64,000 bases of DNA. It comes from CAYWXV01 sp964462535 (lineage in GTDB: Bacteria; Bacteroidota; Ignavibacteria; OLB7). The stretch is from NCBI GenBank assembly GCA_964462535.1, contig CAYWXV010000002.1:124001-188000 (forward strand), read 5' to 3'. Made by a program: the position numbers and the translations under genes. The number at the start of each line of letters is the position of its first letter. The stretch's first letter is position 1. The notes beneath the pieces were generated by a model. That model did not search any database and was not told where the DNA came from. It saw only the letters and a program-made list of their open reading frames with translations. This document shows positions 8,221 to 17,392 of the stretch, piece by piece.

Positions 8221-9755
8221 CCGATTTCCATCCCGTGCGCCGCCCCGCCCCGGTGCGCCGACGGAAGGGATCGATCGAGATCTACTTCGTTCTGTACCTT
8301 TCGGCCATCATTCTGCTACTCGGAACGACGCCAGCGAAGCGGGCGTCGTCAGGCGAGGAGTTGGAGGAGGTCATTCTCCGCCTTATGGCTCGCGACTTCC
8401 AGGTAAAGACGAGACAGGCGGCGCTCCTATACTCGTTTGTTCCAGTTGGGGTATCGTTCGACACCACCGGGACGTCATTCCGGCACGACAGCATGAATCT
8501 CGTATTCGCTGTAGGGGATGTTGGTCCAGTGGAGTTCTCGATTGTCTCGATTCTCGATAGCAGCACGGGTGACAGGGTATCGGTAGAGCAGGCATCGCTC
8601 GTTCCGCGTGGCGAACGGGAGGCACTCTTTCTATGGCGTCCGGGTGCGGAGCCTCGCGACGCGGTGTACACCGTGTCAATCGAAGGACGCACGCCGTTGA
8701 AGGTCCCCGCAACGTTGTCCGATCCGGAGCTTCGGCGCCGAGCCAGCGAGGTCTTGAGCCGACGCCCGTACATCCGCGATACGACAAGCTTCTCCATCAC
8801 GCTGATGTCGGTCGATACGCCGGATCGGATCCTGGTCCTTAGGAAACGAGACTCCGCGACACCGCCCGTGAACCTCTCGTCTCTGCCCGAGATAACAGAA
8901 TCCAGGGCGCCTGCCCCACCGGCCACGGCCGGGTCGTCGGTCGGGACGCTCTCGTTGAACGTAAACGATGCCGAAGTACTTGCACTCCCCTCGTCGCGTT
9001 GGCGCAACAGGATATGGATCAACGGTGCAACGAGCGGTGACCTGACGATCTCTGCACCACCTGGCGTAAGCGTGTCGGGAAACGCCCAGGGATACATCGA
9101 GGTGTCGGGGACGACGCCAGCGACCGGGCAGCAGATTGTCTCTATCAGTGCGCGGCGGAAATCGGACGGGGCATCACAACGAATCGAATTTCCTGTCCGC
9201 GCCACGTCACTCCCGGACCCCCCGATTCCAGCGAAGCTCCTGGTTGGCGAGACATACACATTCGATTTCGGTGTCGCCGGCGTTGCCCCCGGACATCTAA
9301 TCGTAGAGGTTGAGGAAAACGGTGCCATCGTCACGCCCCGTTCGCGAGGTCTGACCACGATCCGCTACAGCCCGTCGACGGTGGGAAAGGTTACGTTCGT
9401 TCGTTATCTTGACGGCCTGCGTGTTGGGGCAACAGCTGCAGAAATAGAGGAGCCGGCCCCCCCAACGCTCTCGTCCCATGTCCAGCAGGGTTCAGATGTC
9501 ATCGTGACGGCGATGTCGTTCGGGAAATCCTGGAGAGGAGCGCAGAACATTCCCCGATTGGTTGTGCTGGAGGGGAATGCGAGGAACCCTATCCCCGTTG
9601 GCCAACCCCGATACGACGATGACGCAAAGCGCTGGGTCCAATCGTGGCGCATTGAGCGCGACGACCCAACGCAGCCGCTCGCACTCACGGTCTACGTGCT
9701 CGATCAGCGCGGGAGCGGTCGCAAATCCAGAGACTACCAGATCATTGTTCCCTAA
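8217..9755 (+). CDS. Putative GldM-like motor protein (one TM, periplasmic Ig-like domains)
   Basis: 512 residues, very close to GldM of gliding Bacteroidota (about 510). The basic N-terminus (RRPAPVRRRK) precedes a single TM at residues 20-37 (IEIYFVLYLSAIILLL). A helical periplasmic part follows, then repeated beta-rich Ig-like modules. A segment near residue 325, FPVRATSLPDPPIP, resembles the FRVxxxPDP motif between GldM domains. In T9SS the GldL5-GldM2 complex converts proton flow into rotation of the periplasmic stalk. The start overlaps the GldL-like gene by 4 nt, so strict coupling is expected. Called by topology, length, motif and neighbour; a divergent family member at best. Confidence 0.5.
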   Translation: MTDFHPVRRPAPVRRRKGSIEIYFVLYLSAIILLLGTTPAKRASSGEELEEVILRLMARDFQVKTRQAALLYSFVPVGVSFDTTGTSFRHDSMNLVFAVGDVGPVEFSIVSILDSSTGDRVSVEQASLVPRGEREALFLWRPGAEPRDAVYTVSIEGRTPLKVPATLSDPELRRRASEVLSRRPYIRDTTSFSITLMSVDTPDRILVLRKRDSATPPVNLSSLPEITESRAPAPPATAGSSVGTLSLNVNDAEVLALPSSRWRNRIWINGATSGDLTISAPPGVSVSGNAQGYIEVSGTTPATGQQIVSISARRKSDGASQRIEFPVRATSLPDPPIPAKLLVGETYTFDFGVAGVAPGHLIVEVEENGAIVTPRSRGLTTIRYSPSTVGKVTFVRYLDGLRVGATAAEIEEPAPPTLSSHVQQGSDVIVTAMSFGKSWRGAQNIPRLVVLEGNARNPIPVGQPRYDDDAKRWVQSWRIERDDPTQPLALTVYVLDQRGSGRKSRDYQIIVP

Positions 9756-10947
9756 GACACCTATCCTGCTCATTCTGCTCCTGTTGCCGGCGACGATGAC
9801 GACGCTGGCGCAGCCGGTGTATCGACAGAGCTGGACAATGCAGGAGAAGGAGTTCGGGTTAAGGCAGGAACTGGCTCGATCCATTATCCGGAATGCCAAT
9901 GACTATCTGACGCGTGACGATCCGAATGGTCCGGTTGCGCGTCTTGACGACAGATTGCGTGTCACCGTCGTTGGGGAACTGACACAGTCTTCCGGTCTCG
10001 TGCAGAACAGACTTGAGCGACTGGTCATGGGGACGGTGGTAGTCGATCGCAACTTCGACGCGTTTCTGGATGCCCCTACCGTCTCTCGCATCGTGCGGCG
10101 GGACTATTTCTGGCGCGACGAGTCGGTGGAGATATTTGACGAGCGTCTCTCACCGATTCAACGATCAGTCGTTGACTCTTCGTTGGTTCGCGGGCGTCCA
10201 TGGGGAATTGGTTCCGTAGACGAAGCGTTTCCGACGCTTCGCCTGGCCGTGGATGAAGCACTCGTTCGCATCGACGATCGGAACTACTTCTTTGCAGGAA
10301 TCGGGAACGAGGCGCTCGCACTCCCAATGTTCACGTACGGCAGGACTCGCGTGGGTCTTCGCAGAGACGAGCTGCGAGCATGGTGTGAACTCCCGGCTGC
10401 TGTAGGGGACATCAATGGAGCCGCGCTTGTCGAGCGCGGACTCGACAGTCGGTATGGTCTTGGAATGTCGTTCGATGCGCCCTGGATAGCCGGCATGGTC
10501 GCTGGCACGTTCGGGGAGACCACGTACGGCCGCGATGCCACGCTCAATGGAACGCGGTACGTCATGACGATAGCGGGGCGAGTCCAGGCGGTCGTTCCCA
10601 TCAGGATTCCTGGGGGGGTTGCGGCACGATTGAAAGGGGGTGTTGGCTACCGTGCTGTAGACGCCACGTCCACGGATGAGCCTGCTCGAGATCCACTCGC
10701 AGGCGACGACCGGTTCGTAGCGGCCGGCGAGATCGATGTTCGCTCGCTGAGCCCGCGAGGGCATACCTCGTGGCAAACGTCGCTTGGCCTGTTCGATCAG
10801 AGCGTGGTGTTCACGGGCGAACTCGCAAACATAGTTGGACCTCTCGGTGTTCGCTTCGCTGTCAGCGGGCATGGTCTGTTTGGCAGACGCGATCCGTGGC
10901 TCCCCCCCTACACGCTCTCCATCCTTCCGACGCTGACATTCTGGTAG
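9745..10947 (+). CDS. Exported protein, probable outer-membrane beta-barrel (paralogue of the next gene)
   Basis: No ATG gives a full signal peptide. A TTG at 9745 gives MFPKTPILLILLLLPATMTTLAQ, a good signal sequence, and overlaps the GldM-like stop by 11 nt; an ATG at 9799 is the alternative but removes the signal. The product is 400 residues. The first third is mixed charged sequence. The last 250 residues alternate hydrophobic and polar residues and end in an aromatic (TLTFW), as in beta-barrels. The segment TYGRTRVGLRRDELRAWCEL aligns by eye with the following gene. I do not recognise a family. It is not obviously GldN, which would be expected next to GldLM. Confidence 0.6.
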   Translation: MFPKTPILLILLLLPATMTTLAQPVYRQSWTMQEKEFGLRQELARSIIRNANDYLTRDDPNGPVARLDDRLRVTVVGELTQSSGLVQNRLERLVMGTVVVDRNFDAFLDAPTVSRIVRRDYFWRDESVEIFDERLSPIQRSVVDSSLVRGRPWGIGSVDEAFPTLRLAVDEALVRIDDRNYFFAGIGNEALALPMFTYGRTRVGLRRDELRAWCELPAAVGDINGAALVERGLDSRYGLGMSFDAPWIAGMVAGTFGETTYGRDATLNGTRYVMTIAGRVQAVVPIRIPGGVAARLKGGVGYRAVDATSTDEPARDPLAGDDRFVAAGEIDVRSLSPRGHTSWQTSLGLFDQSVVFTGELANIVGPLGVRFAVSGHGLFGRRDPWLPPYTLSILPTLTFW

Positions 10948-11012
10948 TCCCGCCGCGCTGTTGCCCCCACCCGACACGAGAATAGCTTGCCCAACCTTAC
11001 GATCGTATACAC

Positions 11013-12104
11013 GTGAAACGCGGGTGCACCTCGCTTCTGCTCTTCGCAGTGCTGTTCGCATTCGACCGATCTGACGTCGTTGCCCAGGTGCGTGAATGGA
11101 GCCTCAAAAACTCCGTCCTCATCGAGCGGACCTCTGCTCTTCTTGAGCGTTACTACGCGGTGACGCGGCCGGACTCCGTCCGGCTACGCTACATTCGGTC
11201 GTGGAGTGCGTCCGTTCCATTCCGACTCCGCGGCCGACTCGCAGGGCCCGACTCCGTTGTCGCCATTCTCTCCGTATCGCTTGGTCAGCTCACGATCTTC
11301 CCCACGGACAACATCAGAATCGCACTGGGTGACAATCTCTATTCCGAGTTACTCGCGTCTGGCTCATCCCCATCGGCGGCTGGAATTGAGCTGTTGGACG
11401 CAGATGACTGGCAATCGCGTTCGGCCTCAGTCTCACTTGAGCGGATGGAGGTAGCGGCACTTCCGGAAATGCGCGGTGTGCTCGCAATCGGGTCACCGGA
11501 ATCAAATCTACTCTGGTGGACAGACGGCACGGTGCGCGTGGGCCTTGCAACCGACGAATGGGAGTTTTGCGCCCTTGCCCCGCTGGGGGCTGGTGCCACG
11601 TCAATAGGGCCGCTGCGCGAACGACGGATACTCCCCTCGTTCGGCGCAACCGGTCGTGTTCGCGCGGGAAGATTCGATCTGTGGGCGCGTGCAAGCGGCC
11701 ACGGGACCTTTTCGACCACGGACAGCGGTCGGTACTATCATTCGGTCGGGGGAGGTGGGTCGTATGCGGAGGCCTTTGCATCGTCGTTCGGCGTGGTTCA
11801 GGGACGGATTGGAGTGCAGGTGGAAGAGTTCAAACCGATGACGCCAGACTCGATCAGGCCGCGAAGCGAAGATGTTGTGCGTCGGTTCTCACCAATGCTC
11901 AGGGTTACCTGGGGCGATTTCGCTGGGATCGCTCGCGTCAGCCTTGGATGGGAAGACTACAGTCTCTCGCTTGCGTCGTCCATACGGTTGACGTCAACGT
12001 TGTGGATCGACGTACGCTGCGTTTCGGTTGACCTGCTGCGCCAACCGGAGTCGTTCGAACATCCCTTCTATCTGTTCATTACACCACGCGTTGTAATTCC
12101 CTAG
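11013..12104 (+). CDS. Exported protein, probable outer-membrane beta-barrel
   Basis: 363 residues from GTG 11013. A clear signal peptide (MKRGCTSLLLFAVLFAF...VVAQ) is followed by a charged N-terminal region and a long strand-rich C-terminus ending FYLFITPRVVIP. The segment TDGTVRVGLATDEWEFCAL matches TYGRTRVGLRRDELRAWCEL of the preceding protein. The two are probably diverged paralogues with the same N-terminal plan (WSLKNSVLIERTSALLE versus WTMQEKEFGLRQELARS). It lies 65 nt downstream and is likely the last gene of the GldLM-like operon. Function unknown. Confidence 0.6.
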   Translation: MKRGCTSLLLFAVLFAFDRSDVVAQVREWSLKNSVLIERTSALLERYYAVTRPDSVRLRYIRSWSASVPFRLRGRLAGPDSVVAILSVSLGQLTIFPTDNIRIALGDNLYSELLASGSSPSAAGIELLDADDWQSRSASVSLERMEVAALPEMRGVLAIGSPESNLLWWTDGTVRVGLATDEWEFCALAPLGAGATSIGPLRERRILPSFGATGRVRAGRFDLWARASGHGTFSTTDSGRYYHSVGGGGSYAEAFASSFGVVQGRIGVQVEEFKPMTPDSIRPRSEDVVRRFSPMLRVTWGDFAGIARVSLGWEDYSLSLASSIRLTSTLWIDVRCVSVDLLRQPESFEHPFYLFITPRVVIP

Positions 12105-12135
12105 GGAACGCTGTCCACGCCAATCGTAAGGATCA

Positions 12136-12912
12136 ATGGCCATGACTACCAGTGATCGACATCTGGTACTACTGCATGCCTACCCTCTGAACAGGACAAT
12201 GTGGACTCCCCAAATCGAGGGGTTGCGAGACATCGTCTCCGTGCATGCATTCAACCTCCCCGGGTTTGGAGGCGAGCCAGGGTTCGACGGGCAGGAACTC
12301 ACGATGGCCCGCATGGCGGAGTTCGTGGAGGAACAGATGACCGCCAATGGAATCGACCACTGCATTTTGGGAGGTCTCTCAATGGGTGGTTACGTCGCAT
12401 TCGAATGCCTTCGTCTATTCGGCACCCGGATCGACGGATTAGTTCTTGCCGACACGAGAGCCGATGCAGATTCGCGTCAGATCCGCATCGGACGTCGGGC
12501 CTCTGCGGAGCGAGTCGGGCGCGGTGACGTCGACGGGTACATTGATGATCTCCTGGTAACAGTTCTTGGACCAGCAACACGCCGTGACAAGCCGGAAATC
12601 GTTGCAAGCGTTCGTGAGATGATGGCTGTCGCCCCCCCCACTTCCATTATCGCCGCGTTGCTGGGCATGGCGGCACGCCGCGACTCGTCGGAGATTCTCC
12701 CGTCCGTTGCTATTCCCGTCTCACTGATTTTCGGGGCGGATGACGGCATTACGACAGTAGCCGAGGGGAGATTGATGTACGAGGCCTTTCCCGATGCGAC
12801 ACTGACCGTCATTGAGGATGCGGGGCACCTAGCGAATCTGGAACAACCGGAAGAGTTCAATCGAGCGGTACGGGACTTGATATCGCGTGTCGCCGACAAC
12901 GCGACTCACTGA
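12136..12912 (+). CDS. Alpha/beta-hydrolase
   Basis: 258 residues. Standard alpha/beta-hydrolase fold: oxyanion strand LVLLHAYPLNRTMW, nucleophile elbow GLSMGG (Ser82), acid Asp in FGADDGIT, and catalytic His in EDAGHLANLEQP. Residues 130-190 form a helical cap. The closest everyday relatives are 3-oxoadipate enol-lactonase-like or BioH/MhpC-like hydrolases, but the substrate cannot be told. A second in-frame ATG lies two codons in. It may be an add-on to the GldLM-like operon (31-nt gap) and converges on mltG with 4 nt between stops. Confidence 0.85.
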   Translation: MAMTTSDRHLVLLHAYPLNRTMWTPQIEGLRDIVSVHAFNLPGFGGEPGFDGQELTMARMAEFVEEQMTANGIDHCILGGLSMGGYVAFECLRLFGTRIDGLVLADTRADADSRQIRIGRRASAERVGRGDVDGYIDDLLVTVLGPATRRDKPEIVASVREMMAVAPPTSIIAALLGMAARRDSSEILPSVAIPVSLIFGADDGITTVAEGRLMYEAFPDATLTVIEDAGHLANLEQPEEFNRAVRDLISRVADNATH

Positions 12913-12916
12913 CAGA

Positions 12917-13936
12917 CTACTGTCCAGATTCGCGTCTCTGTCGTCGCACGCGTTCACGATAGTCGTTCACGGCCTGCGCGTGCTCAGCACCGTTTCGACT
13001 GAACGTGTGTTGCCCGGAGCCGTCAGCGCGGGCAACGAAGTAGAGGTAGTCATTTCTGTCTGGGTGCAACACGGCGTCTATGGATGCACGCCCGGGATTG
13101 TTGATAGGAGTTGGCGGAAGCCCGGGATACCGATACGTGTTGTAGGGTGAATCAAGCTGAAGATCCGCGTTCAGCAGACGACGAGGTCCATCGGGAATGA
13201 CGTACTGCAACGTTGGGTCCGCCTGCAACTTCATCCCTCGACGAAGCCTGTTGAGATAGACACCCGCCACAATTGCTCGCTCCTCCTCAACCCGGGCCTC
13301 GCCCTCCACGATTGAAGCAAGTACGAGCGCCTGGTACGGTGACAAACCAACCTTTTCAGCCTCCTTCTTTCGGCCATCGTTGTAGAAGGTGCTGTGTAGC
13401 TCGATCATCTTCGTGATGACTGCGCGGGGTTGCTCGCCCCAGTACACGAAGTACGTGTCCGGCATCAAGTACCCTTCGGCTGTGGCGGCTTCTATCCCCT
13501 GCGTCGCAAGAAACGTACGATCGGTGGCAAGCCTGACAAATCGTGCCGAATCGACGCCCGCAGATCTCGAAAGGATCGAGGCGATTCGGCGAATTGTCGA
13601 CCCTTCCGGAAACGTGACCTTCACGCGGATGGTCGAGCGACCCTCCACAAGTGCATCAAGCAATTGCGATGCCGAGACTCCGCGCGAGAACCGATAGGTT
13701 CCTGGTTTGATTCGAGAATCCTTTCCGGTTGACGTAGCGAGAATTCGAAACGCCGTTCGCGACCGGATCAGCCCGGCGGCGTCAAGTTCTGAGACGATCT
13801 CATCAAACGTCGCTCCTTCAGCTATGTGAACGATCGACTCCGAATCGTCCGAGCTGGGAATCCATGTTTGCACGATGAAGTACCCGACGGTAATCGCGAT
13901 AAGCAAACCCAGCACCATGGAGAGACGCCGCTTCAT
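12917..13936 (-). CDS. mltG: Endolytic murein transglycosylase MltG
   Basis: 339 residues. An N-terminal membrane anchor (LSMVLGLLIAITVGYFIVQTW) is followed by a LysM-like region (EGATFDEIVSELDAAGLI) and the YceG/MltG catalytic domain. That domain holds the Glu-containing LASIVEGEAR motif, LQADPTLQYVIP, and YPGLPPTPINNPG. MltG cleaves nascent glycan strands at the outer face of the inner membrane and so sets strand length. The basic C-terminus (RERVRRQRRESGQ) is a normal ending. Divergent from the TPR gene across 92 nt. Confidence 0.93.
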   Translation of the reverse strand: MKRRLSMVLGLLIAITVGYFIVQTWIPSSDDSESIVHIAEGATFDEIVSELDAAGLIRSRTAFRILATSTGKDSRIKPGTYRFSRGVSASQLLDALVEGRSTIRVKVTFPEGSTIRRIASILSRSAGVDSARFVRLATDRTFLATQGIEAATAEGYLMPDTYFVYWGEQPRAVITKMIELHSTFYNDGRKKEAEKVGLSPYQALVLASIVEGEARVEEERAIVAGVYLNRLRRGMKLQADPTLQYVIPDGPRRLLNADLQLDSPYNTYRYPGLPPTPINNPGRASIDAVLHPDRNDYLYFVARADGSGQHTFSRNGAEHAQAVNDYRERVRRQRRESGQ

Positions 13937-14028
13937 TGGCCCCTTGCGTTGCGTTTACTGAGGTTGTAGCTTGATACGTCCAAGAAGGTCTACGTCTTCA
14001 TAACCCTCACACGGATCGCCCCCTCCCT

Positions 14029-14868
14029 GTGCGTTCCCAGCTAATCCTCCCTTTCTTCGTTACCCTCGTTCTGCCGCTGTTCTGGGTGGAAGCAGTTGCT
14101 GTTCCCTGGAACGATCCGCCACGACAGGATTCAATCGAGTTCACTCAAGATTCCGTTATCAGCGCTGCTAACAACGCTATCAACGGTGATTCGACGGTCG
14201 TCGACCCATACGTTCAGATAGTTGAGATTCACAAGGCGCGCAAGCGTTTTGCGCAGGAGCTGCAGATCGCGCAGCGTCTGATACGGATTCATCCCTATAA
14301 CGCGCTGGCAAACTTCACGTTTGCCGACGCGTTGCTCGACAACGGACTACCTGACAGCGCAATCGTTCATTTGCGACGTGCCCTCGTCATGGAACCGGAG
14401 TTTGTGCGGGCCAGAACCACCCTGGCCGATGCCTACACCATGAAGAAGGCGTACGACACGGCGTTGTGGAATCTCGACACCGCCATCTACCTGAACCCTC
14501 GATACGCACAAGCCCACTGGCAGCGCGGTGGCATTCTAACTACGCTTGGGCGCGATTCCGAGGCGGTCAACGATTATCAGGCAGCCGCGGATCTCTCTCC
14601 CGAATCGTTTACGATCTGGATGACGCTAGCTCGGACGCTTCTGAAAATCGATCACAAGGAGCGTGCTGCTGATGTTCTAGCGTACATTCGGCAGTTCCGT
14701 CCAGAATCGTCAGATGCTACCTACCTGTATGCCGAGACGTCAATGAAGATCGGTCAGGTTGACGAAGCGGTCAAGGCGTTCGAGGATTTCATGTTGAGGT
14801 TTCCAACAGACCGGAGAGCGCTGGATGCCGAGCGCCTTGCTCGGCGCTTACGTGAAGGCTCGCCATAG
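14029..14868 (+). CDS. Exported TPR-repeat protein
   Basis: 279 residues from GTG 14029. The signal peptide is RSQLILPFFVTLVLPLFWVEAVA. At least four tetratricopeptide repeats follow, with NALANFTFADALLDNGLPDS, ARTTLADAYTMKKAYDTA, AHWQRGGILTTLGRDSEA and ATYLYAETSMKIGQVDEA as recognisable A/B helices. TPR proteins are scaffolds for protein-protein contacts, here in the periplasm; the partner is unknown. A strong hairpin follows the stop. Confidence 0.8.
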   Translation: MRSQLILPFFVTLVLPLFWVEAVAVPWNDPPRQDSIEFTQDSVISAANNAINGDSTVVDPYVQIVEIHKARKRFAQELQIAQRLIRIHPYNALANFTFADALLDNGLPDSAIVHLRRALVMEPEFVRARTTLADAYTMKKAYDTALWNLDTAIYLNPRYAQAHWQRGGILTTLGRDSEAVNDYQAAADLSPESFTIWMTLARTLLKIDHKERAADVLAYIRQFRPESSDATYLYAETSMKIGQVDEAVKAFEDFMLRFPTDRRALDAERLARRLREGSP

Positions 14869-14898
14869 GAAGTGTCAGCGCCGCTGCTACCGAGACGG

Positions 14899-14936
14899 AG
14901 AAGCCCGACCTCCATGATGCGGGAGATCGGGCTTCT
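14899..14936. terminator. Bidirectional hairpin terminator between convergent genes
   Basis: Perfect 10-bp stem, AGAAGCCCGA at 14899-14908 with TCGGGCTTCT at 14927-14936, with further pairing (CTCC/GGAG) inside the 18-nt loop. It sits between the TPR stop (14868) and the porV stop (14968) and can serve both strands. Confidence 0.75.
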
Positions 14937-14967
14937 TCATGTATCACGCCACCGTCCGATTAGCGGC

Positions 14968-16086
14968 CTACGGCGCCACCTTGTCGAAGTCGACCATAAA
15001 CGTGAACCGGAGTGTGTTCGCAAGTGGGTGGGTCTCTTCAATCGTATTGATATAGCTGAAGTCGAACCCATACATGTCGTATCGCACGCCGGCACCAAAC
15101 GTGAGGAAGCGGCGATTTCCGCCGGCAACTGTCTCCGTAAAATACCCAGCCCGAAGCGCCACGGATTGGTCGTACCAGTATTCCATACCGAGCGACCATT
15201 CAACTCCCTTCCCATTGCTCCACGCAGTGACGAGCGACTTAGGGACCGGATCGACCTCGGTGATACTCGGACGATTCACGAGCAGCTTACTCATGTCTGC
15301 CGCTATGGTCAGGTCGTTGAACTCGTCCTGTACCATGTGCAGTCCAAGCCCGAGCCTCAGGTTGGTGGGGAGCGGGTCCGCCTGCGTTACGTCTATGTAG
15401 TGGATCTTCGGACCGACGTTGTTGAGTGCCGCCCCAACAGAGATAAAATCATCCGGGAAGTCAAAGTCGGCACCGAACTTCGGTGTGTAGAGAACGCCGA
15501 CATCAACCGCGACACTCCGTCCGATGCCGCTCCCCTTCTCGTTTCCAACCTGCGCACCGTTCGAGAGGTTCGACTGAATGTACCGCGCCTGCACGCCGGC
15601 TCCGACGTCGTCGGCGACCTTTGTCGAATACCCTGCCCCGATCGAAAACTCGAGCGACCGGAAGTTGTCGCCGGTCCGCCCATTCTCAAACGTCTGCTGG
15701 AACTGTCCAAGGTCGAGAAAGACGAAGTGTCCGTTGATCGTCCCGTCGAGGTCTTCAACGTAGGTGGAGGCGTTGAGGTAGCTGTAGTGAAGATCGGCGT
15801 TGAACTGCGGCAGCCATTTTGAATACGTAAGGCTGACCTGGGTATTGCGCGAGTAGGCGAGACCGCCGATGTTGTAGAACGTGGCGTTGATGTCCTTCGT
15901 AACAGCGGTTCCGGCCTCCCCCATGCCGCCGTTCCGGGCGTTCGGAGATATCAACAGGAACGGGACAGCGGATCCTCCAGACGCACCCGTGTTCTGAGCG
16001 ACGACGGCGCTGCCCGACACAAGACAAAGGAGAAACGCCAGGGATAGATGGCGAGATGGGAAGGAGGGCATAAAGCGAATTCTCAT
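14968..16086 (-). CDS. porV: PorV/PorQ-family type 9 secretion outer-membrane protein
   Basis: 372 residues from the ATG at 16084-16086; ATG 16071 is an alternative and both give a signal peptide ending SGSAVVAQ. The mature N-terminus has PFLLISPNARNGGMGEAGTA, the hallmark of the PorV/PorQ family, followed by FYNIGGLAYS and a strand-rich barrel ending FTFMVDFDKVAP. In T9SS, PorV binds cargo C-terminal domains and delivers them to the PorU sortase at the outer membrane. This gene and the GldLM-like pair at 7366-9755 point to a T9SS in this organism. It is transcribed behind the nuo/epimerase run but separated from it by a 311-nt gap. Confidence 0.8.
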   Translation of the reverse strand: MRIRFMPSFPSRHLSLAFLLCLVSGSAVVAQNTGASGGSAVPFLLISPNARNGGMGEAGTAVTKDINATFYNIGGLAYSRNTQVSLTYSKWLPQFNADLHYSYLNASTYVEDLDGTINGHFVFLDLGQFQQTFENGRTGDNFRSLEFSIGAGYSTKVADDVGAGVQARYIQSNLSNGAQVGNEKGSGIGRSVAVDVGVLYTPKFGADFDFPDDFISVGAALNNVGPKIHYIDVTQADPLPTNLRLGLGLHMVQDEFNDLTIAADMSKLLVNRPSITEVDPVPKSLVTAWSNGKGVEWSLGMEYWYDQSVALRAGYFTETVAGGNRRFLTFGAGVRYDMYGFDFSYINTIEETHPLANTLRFTFMVDFDKVAP

Positions 16087-16304
16087 GGAATCACGAACAT
16101 GTGCAGAGATACGTAGCAGACGGACGCGGATAGGCATACCATTCAAGCTCATAGATCGAGCCTGCACCGCGGTGTCAACCAATCTCCCGCACGAGGTCTC
16201 GTTGGTCCGGTCGGTGTTTCCGACCCTCGGATGCAACAGGTAGAGACGTCAGTTCGATAGGCGAGCCATTGAGATAATTCGAGTTACACTATTGTTGGAC
16301 CCAG

Positions 16305-16336
16305 CCAATATAGGCGCCCCTTGAACTACCGAACAA
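16305..16336 (-). promoter_or_regulatory. Candidate porV promoter in the 311-nt porV/epimerase gap
   Basis: The gap 16087-16397 holds no gene. On the minus strand TTG (16336-16334), a 21-nt spacer and TATATTGG (16312-16305) resemble TTG-N19..21-TAnnTTTG with one mismatch in the -7. It would give a roughly 210-nt leader for porV. Confidence 0.35.
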
Positions 16337-16397
16337 GAGAAAAGTCGGGTCCATACGTTTCGCTACCGGGTTTGTACAGGCCTCAATGCCCCTCCAA

Positions 16398-17384
16398 CTA
16401 GAGCCATTTCTGATCGCGATACCATCGCACGGTCCGGTCGACGCCCTGTTCCAGCGAGATCTCCTGTCGGTAACTCAAGTCACGGCCGGCCTTTGCGATA
16501 GAGCAGATCCAATAGCGACGGGTTATGTCTCTTCCCTTCTCATAGTTGAAGACGGATGGTTTCTTCTGGAATCGCCCGAAGAAGCCGCTAACACCAGCTG
16601 CGGCAAACACGATCCCATGGGGAACGCGAAGGTTCATCACGTGCCGTTTCCCCATAATGCGCGCCGTAGCCTCCCCAACTTCGTCCCATGAGTAGAATCC
16701 ATCCGAACTAATGAAGTAGGTCTGACCGGTACCGATGGGACTCTCCGCCGCCATGACATACCCACGAACCAGGTCGCCAGCGTGAACCAGGCTGACTAGC
16801 TTGCGGTCGAACCCAATCATCGGTGCCACGCCAATCGAAACCATCTTGAAGAAGCGAAGAATCTCGGCATCTCGTTCACCATACACCGCCGGCGCGCGAA
16901 CGATCGTCGTGGGGATTCTGTCCGCAAATTCTCCCACCACCCTCTCGGCCGCTGCCTTACTCTCGCCGTACAACGTGATTGGTCTGTGGGGCCAGGTCTC
17001 GTCGGCCGGGAAGTCCGGGCTCTCAGAAGGGCCAACGGCAGTAAGACTGGATAGATACGCGAACCGCTGAAGATCCGGTGCATGCCGCTCGGCCGCCAAG
17101 AGCAAACTCCGAGTCCCCTCCGGATTGGCCTTGAAAAACTCCTCACGGTTCTTCGCAACGTTCAGACCCGCCAAGTGGTAGATCATATCCACACCCTCTA
17201 CCGCGGCAGGAAGCGTCGAAGGGTCCGTGAGCGAGCCGTGGACGAATTGGATTGGTAGGTGGGAGATAAACCTCGTGTTCGAGTGCCGCCGAACCATCGC
17301 GCGGACCTCGTGACCCTGTTGCACCAGCAGTTCTGCCAGATGACTACCGATGAAGCCCGAGGCCCCCGTTATGAGAATCTTCAT
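16398..17384 (-). CDS. NAD(P)-dependent epimerase/dehydratase (extended SDR)
   Basis: 328 residues. The Rossmann motif TGASGFIGSH is at residues 6-15, DMIYHLAG follows, and the catalytic pair is the serine in YLSSLTAVG with YGESK (YxxxK). The C-terminal part (FISSDGFYSWDEVGEATARIMG) is that of NAD-dependent epimerases close to the 3-beta-hydroxysteroid dehydrogenase or hopanoid-associated sugar epimerase types. The substrate cannot be assigned. The start lies 8 nt behind the nuoN stop, so it is probably the tail gene of the nuo transcript. Confidence 0.85.
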   Translation of the reverse strand: MKILITGASGFIGSHLAELLVQQGHEVRAMVRRHSNTRFISHLPIQFVHGSLTDPSTLPAAVEGVDMIYHLAGLNVAKNREEFFKANPEGTRSLLLAAERHAPDLQRFAYLSSLTAVGPSESPDFPADETWPHRPITLYGESKAAAERVVGEFADRIPTTIVRAPAVYGERDAEILRFFKMVSIGVAPMIGFDRKLVSLVHAGDLVRGYVMAAESPIGTGQTYFISSDGFYSWDEVGEATARIMGKRHVMNLRVPHGIVFAAAGVSGFFGRFQKKPSVFNYEKGRDITRRYWICSIAKAGRDLSYRQEISLEQGVDRTVRWYRDQKWL

Positions 17385-17392
17385 GAAGCGAA

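Noticed and set aside
14872..15822. 316-codon plus-strand frame antisense to porV
   Set aside because: It begins in the terminator hairpin and lacks any domain; porV motifs are clear on the other strand.
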